Source of the DNA: Serratia nematodiphila DZ0503SBS1 | GTDB lineage: Bacteria > Pseudomonadota > Gammaproteobacteria > Enterobacterales > Enterobacteriaceae | Assembly (NCBI RefSeq): GCF_000738675.1 | Contig: NZ_JPUX01000001.1 | Span: 3,348,001 to 3,412,000 of the forward strand | Reading direction: 5' to 3' | Length of the DNA stretch: 64,000 nt | Shown: positions 17,298-25,360 of the stretch, piece by piece | Numbering within the stretch: position 1 is the stretch's first letter | Layout: every line of letters starts with the position of its first letter | Made by a program: the position numbers and the translations under genes | The notes under the pieces: generated by a model | What the model was told of the DNA's origin: nothing | Database searches by the model: none | The model's input: the letters and a program-made list of their open reading frames with translations, nothing else

Positions 17298-18152
17298 ATG
17301 AAGCTGAGTCAGCTGAAGTTTTTCTGCACCGTGGTGGAACACAAAACCATTGCCGCCGCCGCCCGCGAGCTGCACTGCGTGCCTTCCAACGTCACGCTGC
17401 GGCTGCGCGAGCTGGAGGAGTCGCTGGGCGGCGAGCTGTTTTTCCGCGACAAGAACCGGCTGTACGTGAATCCCAAAGGACGGCTGTTCTATCAGCAGGC
17501 GCGCGACATCGTGGCGCAGGCCGAGCGCAGCAAGCAGCTGTTCGCCGGCGAGCAACAGCATGGGCTGTTAAACCTCGGCGCGCTGGATTTTTCGCTGGTC
17601 AGTCACTTGCCGGCGCGCATTGCCCGGCTGCGCCGTTTACAGCCTCATTTGCACATCAACGTGCTGAGCCGCGACTCGCTGGTGCTGGAACGCATGTTGA
17701 TCGACAGCGATCTCGATCTGGCGATCACCGACGGCCCAATTGAGCATCCGCTGCTGGCCAGCCAAAAGGCGTTTGACGAACGGCTGGTGCTGCTGATGCC
17801 GGCGGATGTCGGGCAGCCCGACGCCGCTACGCTGGCGCCGCTGGAGTTTTACACGTTCAGCCGCGAGTGCTCGTTCCGGCTGAAGGTCGATCACTGGCTG
17901 GCCTCGCGCGGGCTGAAACCTCGCATGACGCTGGAAATGGAATCTTATGCCGCGATGGCGGCCTGCGTGCAGGCCGGCTGCGGCGTCGCCTGCGTGCCGG
18001 GTTCGTTGCTGCCGCTGATCTTGCCGGCGCCGGGGCTGAAGGTGGTGGAAATGGGCGAGGAGGGCGTGAGCGATCTCTATTTCGTCTGGCGGCGGCATCA
18101 GCTGTCCGAGGAATTGCAGACTATCCTGGAAATATTGGCGCGCCCGGCGTGA
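17298..18152 (+). CDS. LysR-family transcriptional regulator, divergent from glyoxalase I
   Basis: 284 aa. N-terminal winged helix (residues 1-60; KTIAAAARELHCVPSNVTLRLRELEESLGGELFFRDKNR) and a type 2 periplasmic-binding-like effector domain. The N-terminus MKLSQLKFFCTVVE is typical of the family, though weak spacing of purines gives no clear Shine-Dalgarno. The intergenic region with gloA carries the partial dyad AGTGATTGTTTT...AAAACACT, a possible operator. A GC hairpin overlaps its stop codon. Target and ligand are unknown; control of gloA is inferred from position alone. Confidence 0.88.
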   Translation: MKLSQLKFFCTVVEHKTIAAAARELHCVPSNVTLRLRELEESLGGELFFRDKNRLYVNPKGRLFYQQARDIVAQAERSKQLFAGEQQHGLLNLGALDFSLVSHLPARIARLRRLQPHLHINVLSRDSLVLERMLIDSDLDLAITDGPIEHPLLASQKAFDERLVLLMPADVGQPDAATLAPLEFYTFSRECSFRLKVDHWLASRGLKPRMTLEMESYAAMAACVQAGCGVACVPGSLLPLILPAPGLKVVEMGEEGVSDLYFVWRRHQLSEELQTILEILARPA

Positions 18153-18167
18153 ACCGGGCGCGCGTTT
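18138..18167 (+). terminator. Terminator overlapping the end of the LysR gene
   Basis: 10-bp perfect stem GCGCGCCCGG / CCGGGCGCGC (18138-18163) followed by GTTTTC. The LysR stop codon lies in the loop. Only 15 bp separate the LysR gene from the convergent molybdoenzyme gene. Confidence 0.75.
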
Positions 18168-20474
18168 TCAGGCGATGCGCAGCGACGGCTGCTGCTCGCT
18201 GCGGCGGATCACCACCGGAATCGACTTTGAGGTCGGGGTGCCGGTGCCGTCGCCGAAGCTGGCCAGCGGCACCAGCGGGTTGGTTTCCGGGTAGTAGGCC
18301 GCCAGATTGCCACGCGGGATGTCGTAACTCACCAGCTTGAATCCATCCACCTTACGCACCACGCCGTCGTTCCACAGGGTTTCTATCTCTACCCGTTCGC
18401 CATCCTGCAGGCCCAGCGCCGCCAGATCTTCCGGATGGATGAACAGCACTTCGCGCTGACCGTAAACGCCGCGGTAGCGGTCATCCAGACCATAGATGGT
18501 GGTGTTGTACTGATCGTGCGAGCGCAGCGTCTGCAGGGTAAACGGCGCTTGCACGTCGCCCAGCTGCGGGAACAGAGTAGTCGGCAGCGCGGCGTCGCTG
18601 AATTCCGCCTTGCCGCTCGGCGTGGCGAAGCGCAGTTCGGCGGCGGCATTGCCCAGGTAGAATCCGCCGGGCTGCTCGCAGCGCCGGTTGAAATCCTCAA
18701 AGCCGGGAATGGTGGCGGCGATATGATCGCGGATCAGCGAGTAGTCGTCGGCCAGTTCCAGCCAGTCCAGCTGCTGTGTGCCCAGCACCGCGTCGGCGAT
18801 GCCGCAGACGATCGCCGTTTCCGAACGTTGCGTATCCGCCAGCGGTTTGCCGATGCCTTCCGAGGCGTGAACCATGCTGAAAGAATCCTCGACCGTGATG
18901 TACTGTGAGCCGCTGGCCTGCATGTCCAGTTCGGTGCGGCCGAGCGTCGGCAGGATCAGCGCGTCTTTGCCGGTCACCAGGTGGCTGCGGTTAAGTTTGG
19001 TGCTGATGTGCACCGTCAAATCGCAGTTGCGCAGGGCGCGGGCGGTGCGCTCGGTGTCCGGCGCCGCGGCGGCCAGATTGCCGCCCAGCGCGATCAGCAC
19101 TTTCACTTCGCCGCGCAGCATTGCTTCGATCGCTTCCACCGTGTTGTGGCCCACCGCGCGATTGGCGGTGAAGTTAAAGTGGCGTTCCAGACTGTCGAGC
19201 AGCGCTTTGGGCGACTTCTCATCGATCCCCATGGTGCGGTTGCCCTGAACGTTGCTGTGGCCGCGTACCGGGCACAGACCGGCGCCCGGTTTGCCCAGTT
19301 GCCCGAACAGCAGCTGCAGGTTGGTGATTTCACGCACCGTCGCAATAGAGTGCTTATGCTGAGTCACGCCCATCGCCCAGGTGCAGATCACTCGTTCAGC
19401 GCCCTGGTAGGTGGCCGCCGCCTGGCGCAATTGCGCTTCGCTCAGACCCGATTGCGCGGTAATGGTCCGCCACTCGGTGGCGTCCACCTGCGCCAGGTAT
19501 GCCTCCACGCCGACGCTGTGCCGCTCGATAAACGCCAGGTCAAACAGGGGGGGCTCACCGGCGGCCAGCCGCTGGCGGTGGGTTTCAAGCAGCGCTTTCA
19601 CCATGCCGCGCACCGCCGCCATATCGCCGCCCAGATTCGGTTGGTAATAGGAGGAGCTGATCGGTGAGGATTTTGGCGTCAGCATCTGCACCGGATCCTG
19701 CGGATCGGCGAATCTTTCCAGCCCACGCTCGCGCAGGGTGTTAAAGCTGACGATGCGCGCGCCGCGTCGGGCGGCGTTTTTCAGGCTGTGCAGCATGCGC
19801 GGGTGGTTGGTGCCGGGGTTTTGACCGAACACGAAGATGGCATCGGCCTTTTCGAAGTCATCGATGCGGATGGTGCCTTTGCCGACGCCGATGCTCTGTT
19901 TCAGCCCAACGCCGCTCGCCTCGTGGCACATATTGGAACAGTCGGGGAAGTTGCTGGTGCCGAGCATGCGGCCAAACAGCTGATAAAGGTACGACGCTTC
20001 GTTGCTGGCGCGGCCCGAGGTATACAGCTCGATCTGGTTCGGGTTGTCCATGCCGTTGATGTGTTTGGCGATCAGCGCCAGTGCGTCCGGCCAATGAATA
20101 GGCTCATAGTGGTCGGTTTCGGCGTTGTAGCGCATCGGATGGGTGAGGCGCCCCTGGTATTCGAGGAAATAGTCGCTCTGCTGCTGCAGGGTGCTGACGC
20201 TGTGGGCGGCGAAGAACTCAGGCTCCACGGCGCTGCGCGTCGCTTCCCAACTGACCGCTTTGGCGCCGTTTTCGCAAAAGCTGAAGGTGCTGTGATTATC
20301 GTCGCCCCAGGCGCAACCGGGGCAGTCGAAGCCGCGCGCCTTGTTGACGCGCATCAGGTTGCGCATGTTTTTTAGCGTTTGTTTACTGTCTAGGACAAAG
20401 CGGGTGGTGGCTTCAAGCGAACCCCAGCCGCCCGCCGGGCCGGTATAAGGCTTGATTGACGGTTTGAATTTCAT
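18168..20474 (-). CDS. FdhF/YdeP-family molybdopterin oxidoreductase
   Basis: 768 aa, close to E. coli YdeP (759). Motifs: FDCPGCAWGDD near residue 50, FYTSGRASNEA-like YTSGRASNEAS, DCSNMCHEASGVG (Cys where formate dehydrogenase H has selenocysteine), FGQNPGTNHPRM, and RSHDQYNTTIYGLDDRYRG for binding the second guanine dinucleotide. No TAT signal is evident, so it is cytoplasmic. YdeP-type proteins are paralogous to formate dehydrogenase alpha subunits and linked to acid resistance in E. coli; their substrate is unknown. Only two cysteines remain at the N-terminal cluster position (CPGC), so a complete 4Fe-4S site is doubtful. No partner subunit is encoded nearby. Confidence 0.85.
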   Translation of the reverse strand: MKFKPSIKPYTGPAGGWGSLEATTRFVLDSKQTLKNMRNLMRVNKARGFDCPGCAWGDDNHSTFSFCENGAKAVSWEATRSAVEPEFFAAHSVSTLQQQSDYFLEYQGRLTHPMRYNAETDHYEPIHWPDALALIAKHINGMDNPNQIELYTSGRASNEASYLYQLFGRMLGTSNFPDCSNMCHEASGVGLKQSIGVGKGTIRIDDFEKADAIFVFGQNPGTNHPRMLHSLKNAARRGARIVSFNTLRERGLERFADPQDPVQMLTPKSSPISSSYYQPNLGGDMAAVRGMVKALLETHRQRLAAGEPPLFDLAFIERHSVGVEAYLAQVDATEWRTITAQSGLSEAQLRQAAATYQGAERVICTWAMGVTQHKHSIATVREITNLQLLFGQLGKPGAGLCPVRGHSNVQGNRTMGIDEKSPKALLDSLERHFNFTANRAVGHNTVEAIEAMLRGEVKVLIALGGNLAAAAPDTERTARALRNCDLTVHISTKLNRSHLVTGKDALILPTLGRTELDMQASGSQYITVEDSFSMVHASEGIGKPLADTQRSETAIVCGIADAVLGTQQLDWLELADDYSLIRDHIAATIPGFEDFNRRCEQPGGFYLGNAAAELRFATPSGKAEFSDAALPTTLFPQLGDVQAPFTLQTLRSHDQYNTTIYGLDDRYRGVYGQREVLFIHPEDLAALGLQDGERVEIETLWNDGVVRKVDGFKLVSYDIPRGNLAAYYPETNPLVPLASFGDGTGTPTSKSIPVVIRRSEQQPSLRIA

Positions 20475-20756
20475 GGTGACACTTCGCAGGTGGTTGTAGC
20501 TAAAAAGTAAACGCTTTTTTATGCGTTTTGCGTATTTATGTCACAAGTTTAGGGGCGCGGCAGGCGGGCGTCTAATCGAATGGTGCAATGGCGGCATAGA
20601 GCATATCTATCGCAGATGGATGTTGACCTAAACAAATGGTTGCATAAAGACACCCGCTGCAAAAGAGTAATGGTTTCGCCTGAAATTGAATTCATGCAGT
20701 CTATCTCGCGGATTATATTGGCATTTTATTTAGCCTGCGGGTCAGAGGAACACAGC

Positions 20757-21926
20757 GTGAAGCGTTCAGTATCAGTAGTGATCGGCGGTATGTTACTGCC
20801 TTTGGCGGCGCAGGCGGCGGAAACGGCGTCCCATTTTCCCGCCATGACTCCGCCAGCGATAGACGCCGCCTCTTACGTTTTGATGGATTACACCACTGGC
20901 CAGGTGTTGGCCGCCGGCAATGCCGACGAGCGGCGCAATCCGGCCAGCCTGACCAAACTGATGACCGGGTTGGTGATCGACCATGCGCTCGACCAGCATA
21001 AGATTGGCCTCGACGATGTCGTCACCGTGGGGAAAGACGCCTGGGCGCAGGGCAACCCGGTGTTCAAAGGATCCTCGCTGATGTTTCTGAAGCCAGGTGA
21101 CAGGGTCACGGTTCGCGATCTCAGCCGCGGCATCATCATTGATTCCGGCAACGACGCGTGCGTGGCGATGGCGGACTATGTCGCCGGAAGTCAGGCCAAC
21201 TTCGTCAAGCTGATGAATGAGAAGAGCGCCCAGCTGGGATTGCAGAACACCCATTTTGAGACGGTGCACGGGCTGGATGCGCCAGGGCAGTTCACCACCG
21301 CCGGCGATCTGGCGGTGATCGCGCGCGCCATCATCATGAGCGAGCCGGCGGAATACCACATGTACAGCGAGAAATCGCTGACCTGGAACGGCATCACGCA
21401 GCAGAACCGCAACGGCCTGCTGTGGGATAAGACTCTGCACGTCGACGGCCTGAAAACCGGGCACACCGCCTCGGCCGGCTTCAACATCATCGCCTCCGCC
21501 ACCGAAGGAGATCGCCGCCTGATCGCCGTGGTGATGGGCGGCAAAAGTTCCAAAGGCCGCGAGGAACAGGCGCGTAAGCTGTTGACGTGGGGGCTGCGCG
21601 ACGTTACCACGGTGCACCTGTTCAGCGCCGGCCAGAGCCTGGGGGAAGAGCCGGTCTGGTACGGCGAAAGCCACCGCTTGCCGGTCGGCAGTGCGCAGGA
21701 CCAGTCGCTGAGCCTGCCGAAAAGCGAGGCGGACAAACTGAAGGCGCAGTACGTGATCAATGCTGCGCGGCTGGAAGCGCCGGTCAACAAAGGACAAACC
21801 GTTGGCGAGATCCGCATCAGCGATAATGGCCAGGTGGTGAAAACCCTGCCGCTGGTGGCGCTGCAGGCGGTGCCGCAGGGCGGCGTGTTCTCACGCCTGA
21901 TGGATTACATGAAGCTGAAGCTCTGA
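20757..21926 (+). CDS. dacD: DacD, D-alanyl-D-alanine carboxypeptidase (PBP6b)
   Basis: 389 aa (E. coli DacD 388). Low-molecular-mass penicillin-binding protein trimming the terminal D-Ala of pentapeptides in the periplasm. Signal peptide (residues 1-20, AQA), active-site S64-L-T-K67, SGN at 130-132 and KTG at 233-235, then a C-terminal beta domain and an amphipathic membrane-anchoring tail (GGVFSRLMDYMKLKL). The GTG at 20757 follows AGAGGAA and gives the family length; upstream in-frame codons lack similarity. It is closer to DacD than DacA in MDYTTGQ and SEKSLTWNGITQQNRNGLLWD. The 280 bp upstream show no other gene. Confidence 0.93.
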   Translation: MKRSVSVVIGGMLLPLAAQAAETASHFPAMTPPAIDAASYVLMDYTTGQVLAAGNADERRNPASLTKLMTGLVIDHALDQHKIGLDDVVTVGKDAWAQGNPVFKGSSLMFLKPGDRVTVRDLSRGIIIDSGNDACVAMADYVAGSQANFVKLMNEKSAQLGLQNTHFETVHGLDAPGQFTTAGDLAVIARAIIMSEPAEYHMYSEKSLTWNGITQQNRNGLLWDKTLHVDGLKTGHTASAGFNIIASATEGDRRLIAVVMGGKSSKGREEQARKLLTWGLRDVTTVHLFSAGQSLGEEPVWYGESHRLPVGSAQDQSLSLPKSEADKLKAQYVINAARLEAPVNKGQTVGEIRISDNGQVVKTLPLVALQAVPQGGVFSRLMDYMKLKL

Positions 21927-21928
21927 CT

Positions 21929-21961
21929 CACCGGGCGAGCGACGACGCCCGGTGGTATACT
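21929..21961 (+). promoter_or_regulatory. dacD 3' hairpin and LysR-gene -10
   Basis: A 9-bp stem CACCGGGCG / CGCCCGGTG (21929-21954) follows dacD without a T-run. TATACT (21956-21961) immediately after is a good -10 for the next gene, whose ATG lies 30 nt further on. Confidence 0.5.
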
Positions 21962-21991
21962 GAGCGCGAATGCCGATCATTGAGCCGCGCT

Positions 21992-22897
21992 ATGGATATT
22001 AAACAACTGATTTATTTGTGTAATTTAGAACGGGAACGCCACTTCGGCCGGGCGGCGGAGGCCAGCTTCGTCAGCCAGCCGACGCTGTCCATGCGATTGA
22101 AAAACCTGGAAAAAGAACTGGGCGTTTCGCTGATTAACCGCGGCAACCATTTCGGCGGTTTTACCGCCGAAGGCGAGCGGGTGCTGGCGTGGGCGCGTGA
22201 GATCGTCTCGGTTTACCAAGGGCTGAAGCTGGAGGTGGAGTCGCTCAAGCACGGTTTGCACGGTACGTTGCGCCTTGGCGTGGTGCCGCAGTGCAGCATC
22301 TCGGTGGCGGAAATGCTCAAGGCGGTCAGCGAGCGTTATCCGCATCTTGATTACCGGCTGGCGGTGCTGAGCGCCGATCAACTGTTGGAGGCGTTGACGG
22401 CGCATACCGTCGATATCGGCATCGGCTTTTTCGAGCTGTCGACGCTGAAGGAACTGCATTTTCAATCACAACCGCTGGTGGAAACCGGCGTCGAGCTGGT
22501 ATTTCATCCGCAACACTTCCCTAAGCTGGTGGGCGACACGCCGTTGCCGCTGGAGGCGGTGGCCGCCTTGCCGCTGTGCCTGGCCGAGCCGACACGGTAT
22601 TTTCGCCGCTATCTCGATCAGCACTTCCGCGACGCCGGGTTGACGCTGCACCCGCGGCTGGAGACTGCCTCTATCTTCCAGCTGCTCGAGGGCATTTTCG
22701 TCGGCTTGGGCTGCGGACTGTTCCCGCGCGGCCAGTTGCAATCGCCGCTGATGCCGGAACTGCAGCGGCGGCCGGTGGCCATCGCCGCCATGCCGCGTCA
22801 TGCGGCGGTGGTGGTCGATATGGCGGAGCGCGCCACGCCGTTGGCGCAGAAGTTTTTCGATGCCGCCAGCGAGTGGTTGCGGCGGCAAAATATCTGA
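21992..22897 (+). CDS. LysR-family transcriptional regulator
   Basis: 301 aa from the ATG at 21992; a TTG four codons earlier is an alternative. N-terminal helix-turn-helix (residues 1-60: HFGRAAEASFVSQPTLSMRLKNLEKELGVSLINRG) and an effector-binding domain. The HFGRAA / FVSQPTLS pattern recalls OxyR, but the redox cysteines of OxyR are not at the right positions, so it is not OxyR. It converges on yciW with 43 bp between stop codons. No target can be named. Confidence 0.85.
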   Translation: MDIKQLIYLCNLERERHFGRAAEASFVSQPTLSMRLKNLEKELGVSLINRGNHFGGFTAEGERVLAWAREIVSVYQGLKLEVESLKHGLHGTLRLGVVPQCSISVAEMLKAVSERYPHLDYRLAVLSADQLLEALTAHTVDIGIGFFELSTLKELHFQSQPLVETGVELVFHPQHFPKLVGDTPLPLEAVAALPLCLAEPTRYFRRYLDQHFRDAGLTLHPRLETASIFQLLEGIFVGLGCGLFPRGQLQSPLMPELQRRPVAIAAMPRHAAVVVDMAERATPLAQKFFDAASEWLRRQNI

Positions 22898-22940
22898 AGG
22901 AAGAATGTATTGCGTCCAGTAATTAGCCGCGTAGTGGTAT

Positions 22941-24125
22941 TCAGTCGGTAGCGCTGAAAGATTCCGCATCGCCCAGCGTTTGGCGCAGGCGATTTTCCCA
23001 GGCGTAGAGCGCGGCGGTGAGGATCACTTCCAGCGCCTGCGCCTGATTCAGGCCGCTGTTGAACAACGGCTGCACGCTCTGCGGGGTAAATTTCTCCGGT
23101 GCGCGCGTCAGTTCGGCGGCGGTGTGGATCACCGCGCGTTTGACGGCATCCTCGGTAAATGCCAGCCCCTGAGGCAGCCCGGTGAACAGCGCCTGGGCCA
23201 GTCCGTCGTCCTGGAGCTCTTGCGTCACCGTGGATGCGCAATAGCGGCTGCCGTTGATGCGCGAGACCGCCAGCGTCGCCAGCGCCTTGAGGCGACTCGA
23301 TAACCCATATCCTTCGGCATTGATGCCGTTGAACACCCCGTTGCGCTCGCGCAGTGCGGCGGCATCGTGCGCCAACAACAGATAATAAGATTCGGCGCGC
23401 GCCTGCGGGTGGCTCTGATCCAGCACGTCAAGCTGTTCGGCGGCGGCGGCTTCCGTGTCGATTGGCGGCAGACGCGCGGTCCAGCTTAACTCTTCGGCAC
23501 TGAACGCGACGCCATCGGCGTCTTCGACGTTAGGGAAACCGGGCACCACCACTGCCGGCCGGCCGGCCAACGCCGCGACGCCCGCGACCACGCGCGCCTG
23601 ATAGCTGACAAAACCGATGATTTGCGAAAAGGTGACGATATCCGCCGGGCTCAGCCCGACGTCGCCAAGCTGTTGCAGCGCCTTGCGGCAAATCAGCGTG
23701 GGCTGGCTGGCAAGCTGGCGGGCGTATTGGGTGATCTGGGCGAGGCGGATATTGCTTTCCCGGGAAGCGTCCGGGCTGTGCAGCGGGGCGAGGCGGGCGG
23801 CATAGTGGCTACAGAGCGACTGCACGCCCGTCACCTGGGCGACGGTCAGCGCGGTGCTAAGGCGATCGTAAGGTGACAATGTCACGTATCGTGATAATGG
23901 CACCTGATCGGGAAACAGGGCGTGGTAGCTGGCCAACGAGGCGCTGAACACGCCGGCGCGAGCGCGTAGCGCAGCGTTTAACGCTTCATCGGCGAAGGCG
24001 CCCAGCCCCAGCAGAAAGCGATCGCGAAGGGTGGCCGCCTGCGGTTCCAGCGGCGCATCGCCCCGCACGCTGCTTTGGGTTTCGTGATACCACTGGGCAT
24101 TATGTTGTCGACGGAGTCGTTCCAT
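22941..24125 (-). CDS. yciW: YciW, carboxymuconolactone decarboxylase/AhpD-like protein
   Basis: 394 aa resembling E. coli YciW, which also lies between rnb and sap. The N-terminal WYHETQSS and the block LSPYDRLSTALTVAQVTGVQSLCSHYAARL are shared. Two AhpD-like alpha-helical units are suggested: LSPYDRLSTALTVAQ... and a C-terminal half with AVSRINGSRYCASTVTQEL. The second looks like a Y-C motif, with one Cys where peroxidase-active AhpD has CxxC. E. coli yciW has been connected to cysteine metabolism and peroxide resistance. AAGGA precedes the ATG. A short ORF ending with two Cys codons and a strong hairpin precede it. Chemical activity is unproven. Confidence 0.75.
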   Translation of the reverse strand: MERLRRQHNAQWYHETQSSVRGDAPLEPQAATLRDRFLLGLGAFADEALNAALRARAGVFSASLASYHALFPDQVPLSRYVTLSPYDRLSTALTVAQVTGVQSLCSHYAARLAPLHSPDASRESNIRLAQITQYARQLASQPTLICRKALQQLGDVGLSPADIVTFSQIIGFVSYQARVVAGVAALAGRPAVVVPGFPNVEDADGVAFSAEELSWTARLPPIDTEAAAAEQLDVLDQSHPQARAESYYLLLAHDAAALRERNGVFNGINAEGYGLSSRLKALATLAVSRINGSRYCASTVTQELQDDGLAQALFTGLPQGLAFTEDAVKRAVIHTAAELTRAPEKFTPQSVQPLFNSGLNQAQALEVILTAALYAWENRLRQTLGDAESFSATD

Positions 24126-24150
24126 AGGGTCAATCCTTAATCATGATCAA

Positions 24151-24181
24151 CAGCCGCCGCTGCGCGCGGCAGCGTCGGCTG
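24151..24181 (-). promoter_or_regulatory. Hairpin in the yciW leader
   Basis: 13-bp stem CAGCCGCCGCTGC / GCAGCGTCGGCTG with one mismatch, 26 nt before the yciW ATG and immediately upstream of its ribosome-binding site. It lies downstream of the putative leader ORF. Possible translational or transcriptional attenuator; there is no T-run. Confidence 0.45.
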
Positions 24182-24223
24182 GACAAAGAGGCAACATGCC
24201 CGCAGGCGGGGCGAAAGGCGGTT

Positions 24224-24325
24224 TTAGCGCAGCTCATCACAGCAGAGGGCGTGGCCGTAAACAGAAAAACCGGCTGCCAGCGTGAGCAGAAACTGCGTAA
24301 GGCGGCGATGGCGAATGCTGTTCAT
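24224..24325 (-). CDS. Putative 33-aa Cys-Cys leader peptide upstream of yciW
   Basis: Short ORF on the yciW strand: ATG at 24325, TAA ending at 24224. The peptide begins MNSIRHRRLTQFLLTLAAG, a basic stretch plus hydrophobic helix like a signal sequence, and ends HALCCDELR with tandem cysteines. AGGA lies 11 nt before the ATG. Such a layout (leader ORF with adjacent Cys codons, hairpin, then a cysteine-linked gene) suggests cysteine-responsive control, but a small secreted or membrane peptide is equally possible. Not homologous to anything I recognise. Confidence 0.4.
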   Translation of the reverse strand: MNSIRHRRLTQFLLTLAAGFSVYGHALCCDELR

Positions 24326-24505
24326 CAGTGCGATATCCTGTCGTATGAGAAGTGCAACGTAGGGGATATCCTCACCGATCGCCCTGGCGAGATAAAATAA
24401 TGTTACGGACTAATCAATAACTGAAAGGAATAAAATATAAGGATATATAACAAGAATGTAATTTGCATGTGCGCTTTCTCGCTAAGCGGCAGGCGCGCAA
24501 GGTGA
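24326..24505. other. AT-rich promoter region of the yciW transcript
   Basis: Strongly AT-rich at 24390-24470. On the minus strand a TTATTCC motif (about 24438) lies some 55 nt upstream of a possible transcription start near 24385; TTATTCC-like segments occur in E. coli CysB activator sites. CATTAT / TATTTT around 24395-24405 could be the -10. Suggestive only. Confidence 0.35.
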
Positions 24506-24529
24506 TAAAAAACCCGCCGCAGCGGGTTT
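24506..24529 (-). terminator. Terminator of the sap operon
   Basis: 8-bp stem AAACCCGC / GCGGGTTT around a 4-nt loop, followed on the minus strand by TTTTTTATC, 18 nt past the sapF stop codon. Confidence 0.9.
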
Positions 24530-24546
24530 GTAGGTGAAGGTGTGAC

Positions 24547-25359
24547 TCAGAAGCGGCCGCCGTCGCGCCGCCAGGCATCGGCGGTCAGCGCCTCGCCGAA
24601 GTGGCTGGCGATAAGGCGCTTGGTCAATTCGTGCAGCGGCGCCGCCAACACCTCCGCGGTGCTGCCGCGTTCGACGATTTCCCCTTCGTGCATCACCAGC
24701 ACCTGGTCGCTGATATGCTTCATCATGCCGAGGTGCTGGGTGACGTAGATATAGGAAATACCGTGTTTTTCCTGCAGCTCCAGCATCAGGTTGATGATTT
24801 GCGAGCGCATCGACATGTCCAGCGAGGCCAGCGCCTCATCGGCGACGATCACCTTCGGTTGCAGGATCAGCGCGCGCGCCAGCGCGACGCGCTGTTTTTG
24901 CCCGGAGGCCAGCATGTGCGGATAGTAGTAGGCGTGATCCGGCAGCATGCCGACCTGGCGCAGCGTCTGGTTGATACGCTGCTCGCGCTCGGCGGGCTCA
25001 AGATCGGTGTTCAGCCGCAGCGGCGCATCCAGCAGCTGGCCGATGCGCTGGCGCGGGTTGAGCGAGGTGCTCGGATCCTGAAAAATCATGCGAATACGCT
25101 GGCTGCGATAGCGATAGTCGCCGAACGCCAGCGGATGATCGTCGATCAACAGCTCGCCGGCGGTCGGCTCCACCATGCCGGAGAGCATCTTCGCCAGCGT
25201 GGATTTGCCGGAGCCGTTCTCGCCGATCACCGCCAGCGTCTGGCCTTCGCGCAGGGTAAAGCTGACCGATTTCACCGCCTCAACGTGCTGGCGGCGGAAC
25301 AGCCCGGTGCGGTAGCGGTAGGTTTTGCTCAGGTTGCGCACTTCCAACAGCGTTTCCAT
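24547..25359 (-). CDS. sapF: SapF, peptide/polyamine ABC transporter ATPase
   Basis: 270-aa ATPase (E. coli 268), one of the two nucleotide-binding subunits of the Sap transporter, which is implicated in antimicrobial-peptide resistance and, in E. coli, putrescine export. Walker A GENGSGKST, signature segment MLASGQKQRVALARAL in which ASGQK replaces the usual SGGQ, Walker B VIVADEAL and switch His in TQHLG. Last gene of the operon; its ATG begins 1 bp after the sapD stop codon. Confidence 0.96.
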   Translation of the reverse strand: METLLEVRNLSKTYRYRTGLFRRQHVEAVKSVSFTLREGQTLAVIGENGSGKSTLAKMLSGMVEPTAGELLIDDHPLAFGDYRYRSQRIRMIFQDPSTSLNPRQRIGQLLDAPLRLNTDLEPAEREQRINQTLRQVGMLPDHAYYYPHMLASGQKQRVALARALILQPKVIVADEALASLDMSMRSQIINLMLELQEKHGISYIYVTQHLGMMKHISDQVLVMHEGEIVERGSTAEVLAAPLHELTKRLIASHFGEALTADAWRRDGGRF

Positions 25360-25360
25360 G

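Noticed and set aside
21992..22897. OxyR as an identity for the second LysR gene
   Set aside because: N-terminus is similar, but the paired redox cysteines expected near residues 199 and 208 are not present as such.
24143..24400. 85-codon plus-strand ORF upstream of sapF
   Set aside because: No ribosome-binding site and no similarity; runs opposite to the better supported Cys-Cys leader ORF and yciW hairpin.
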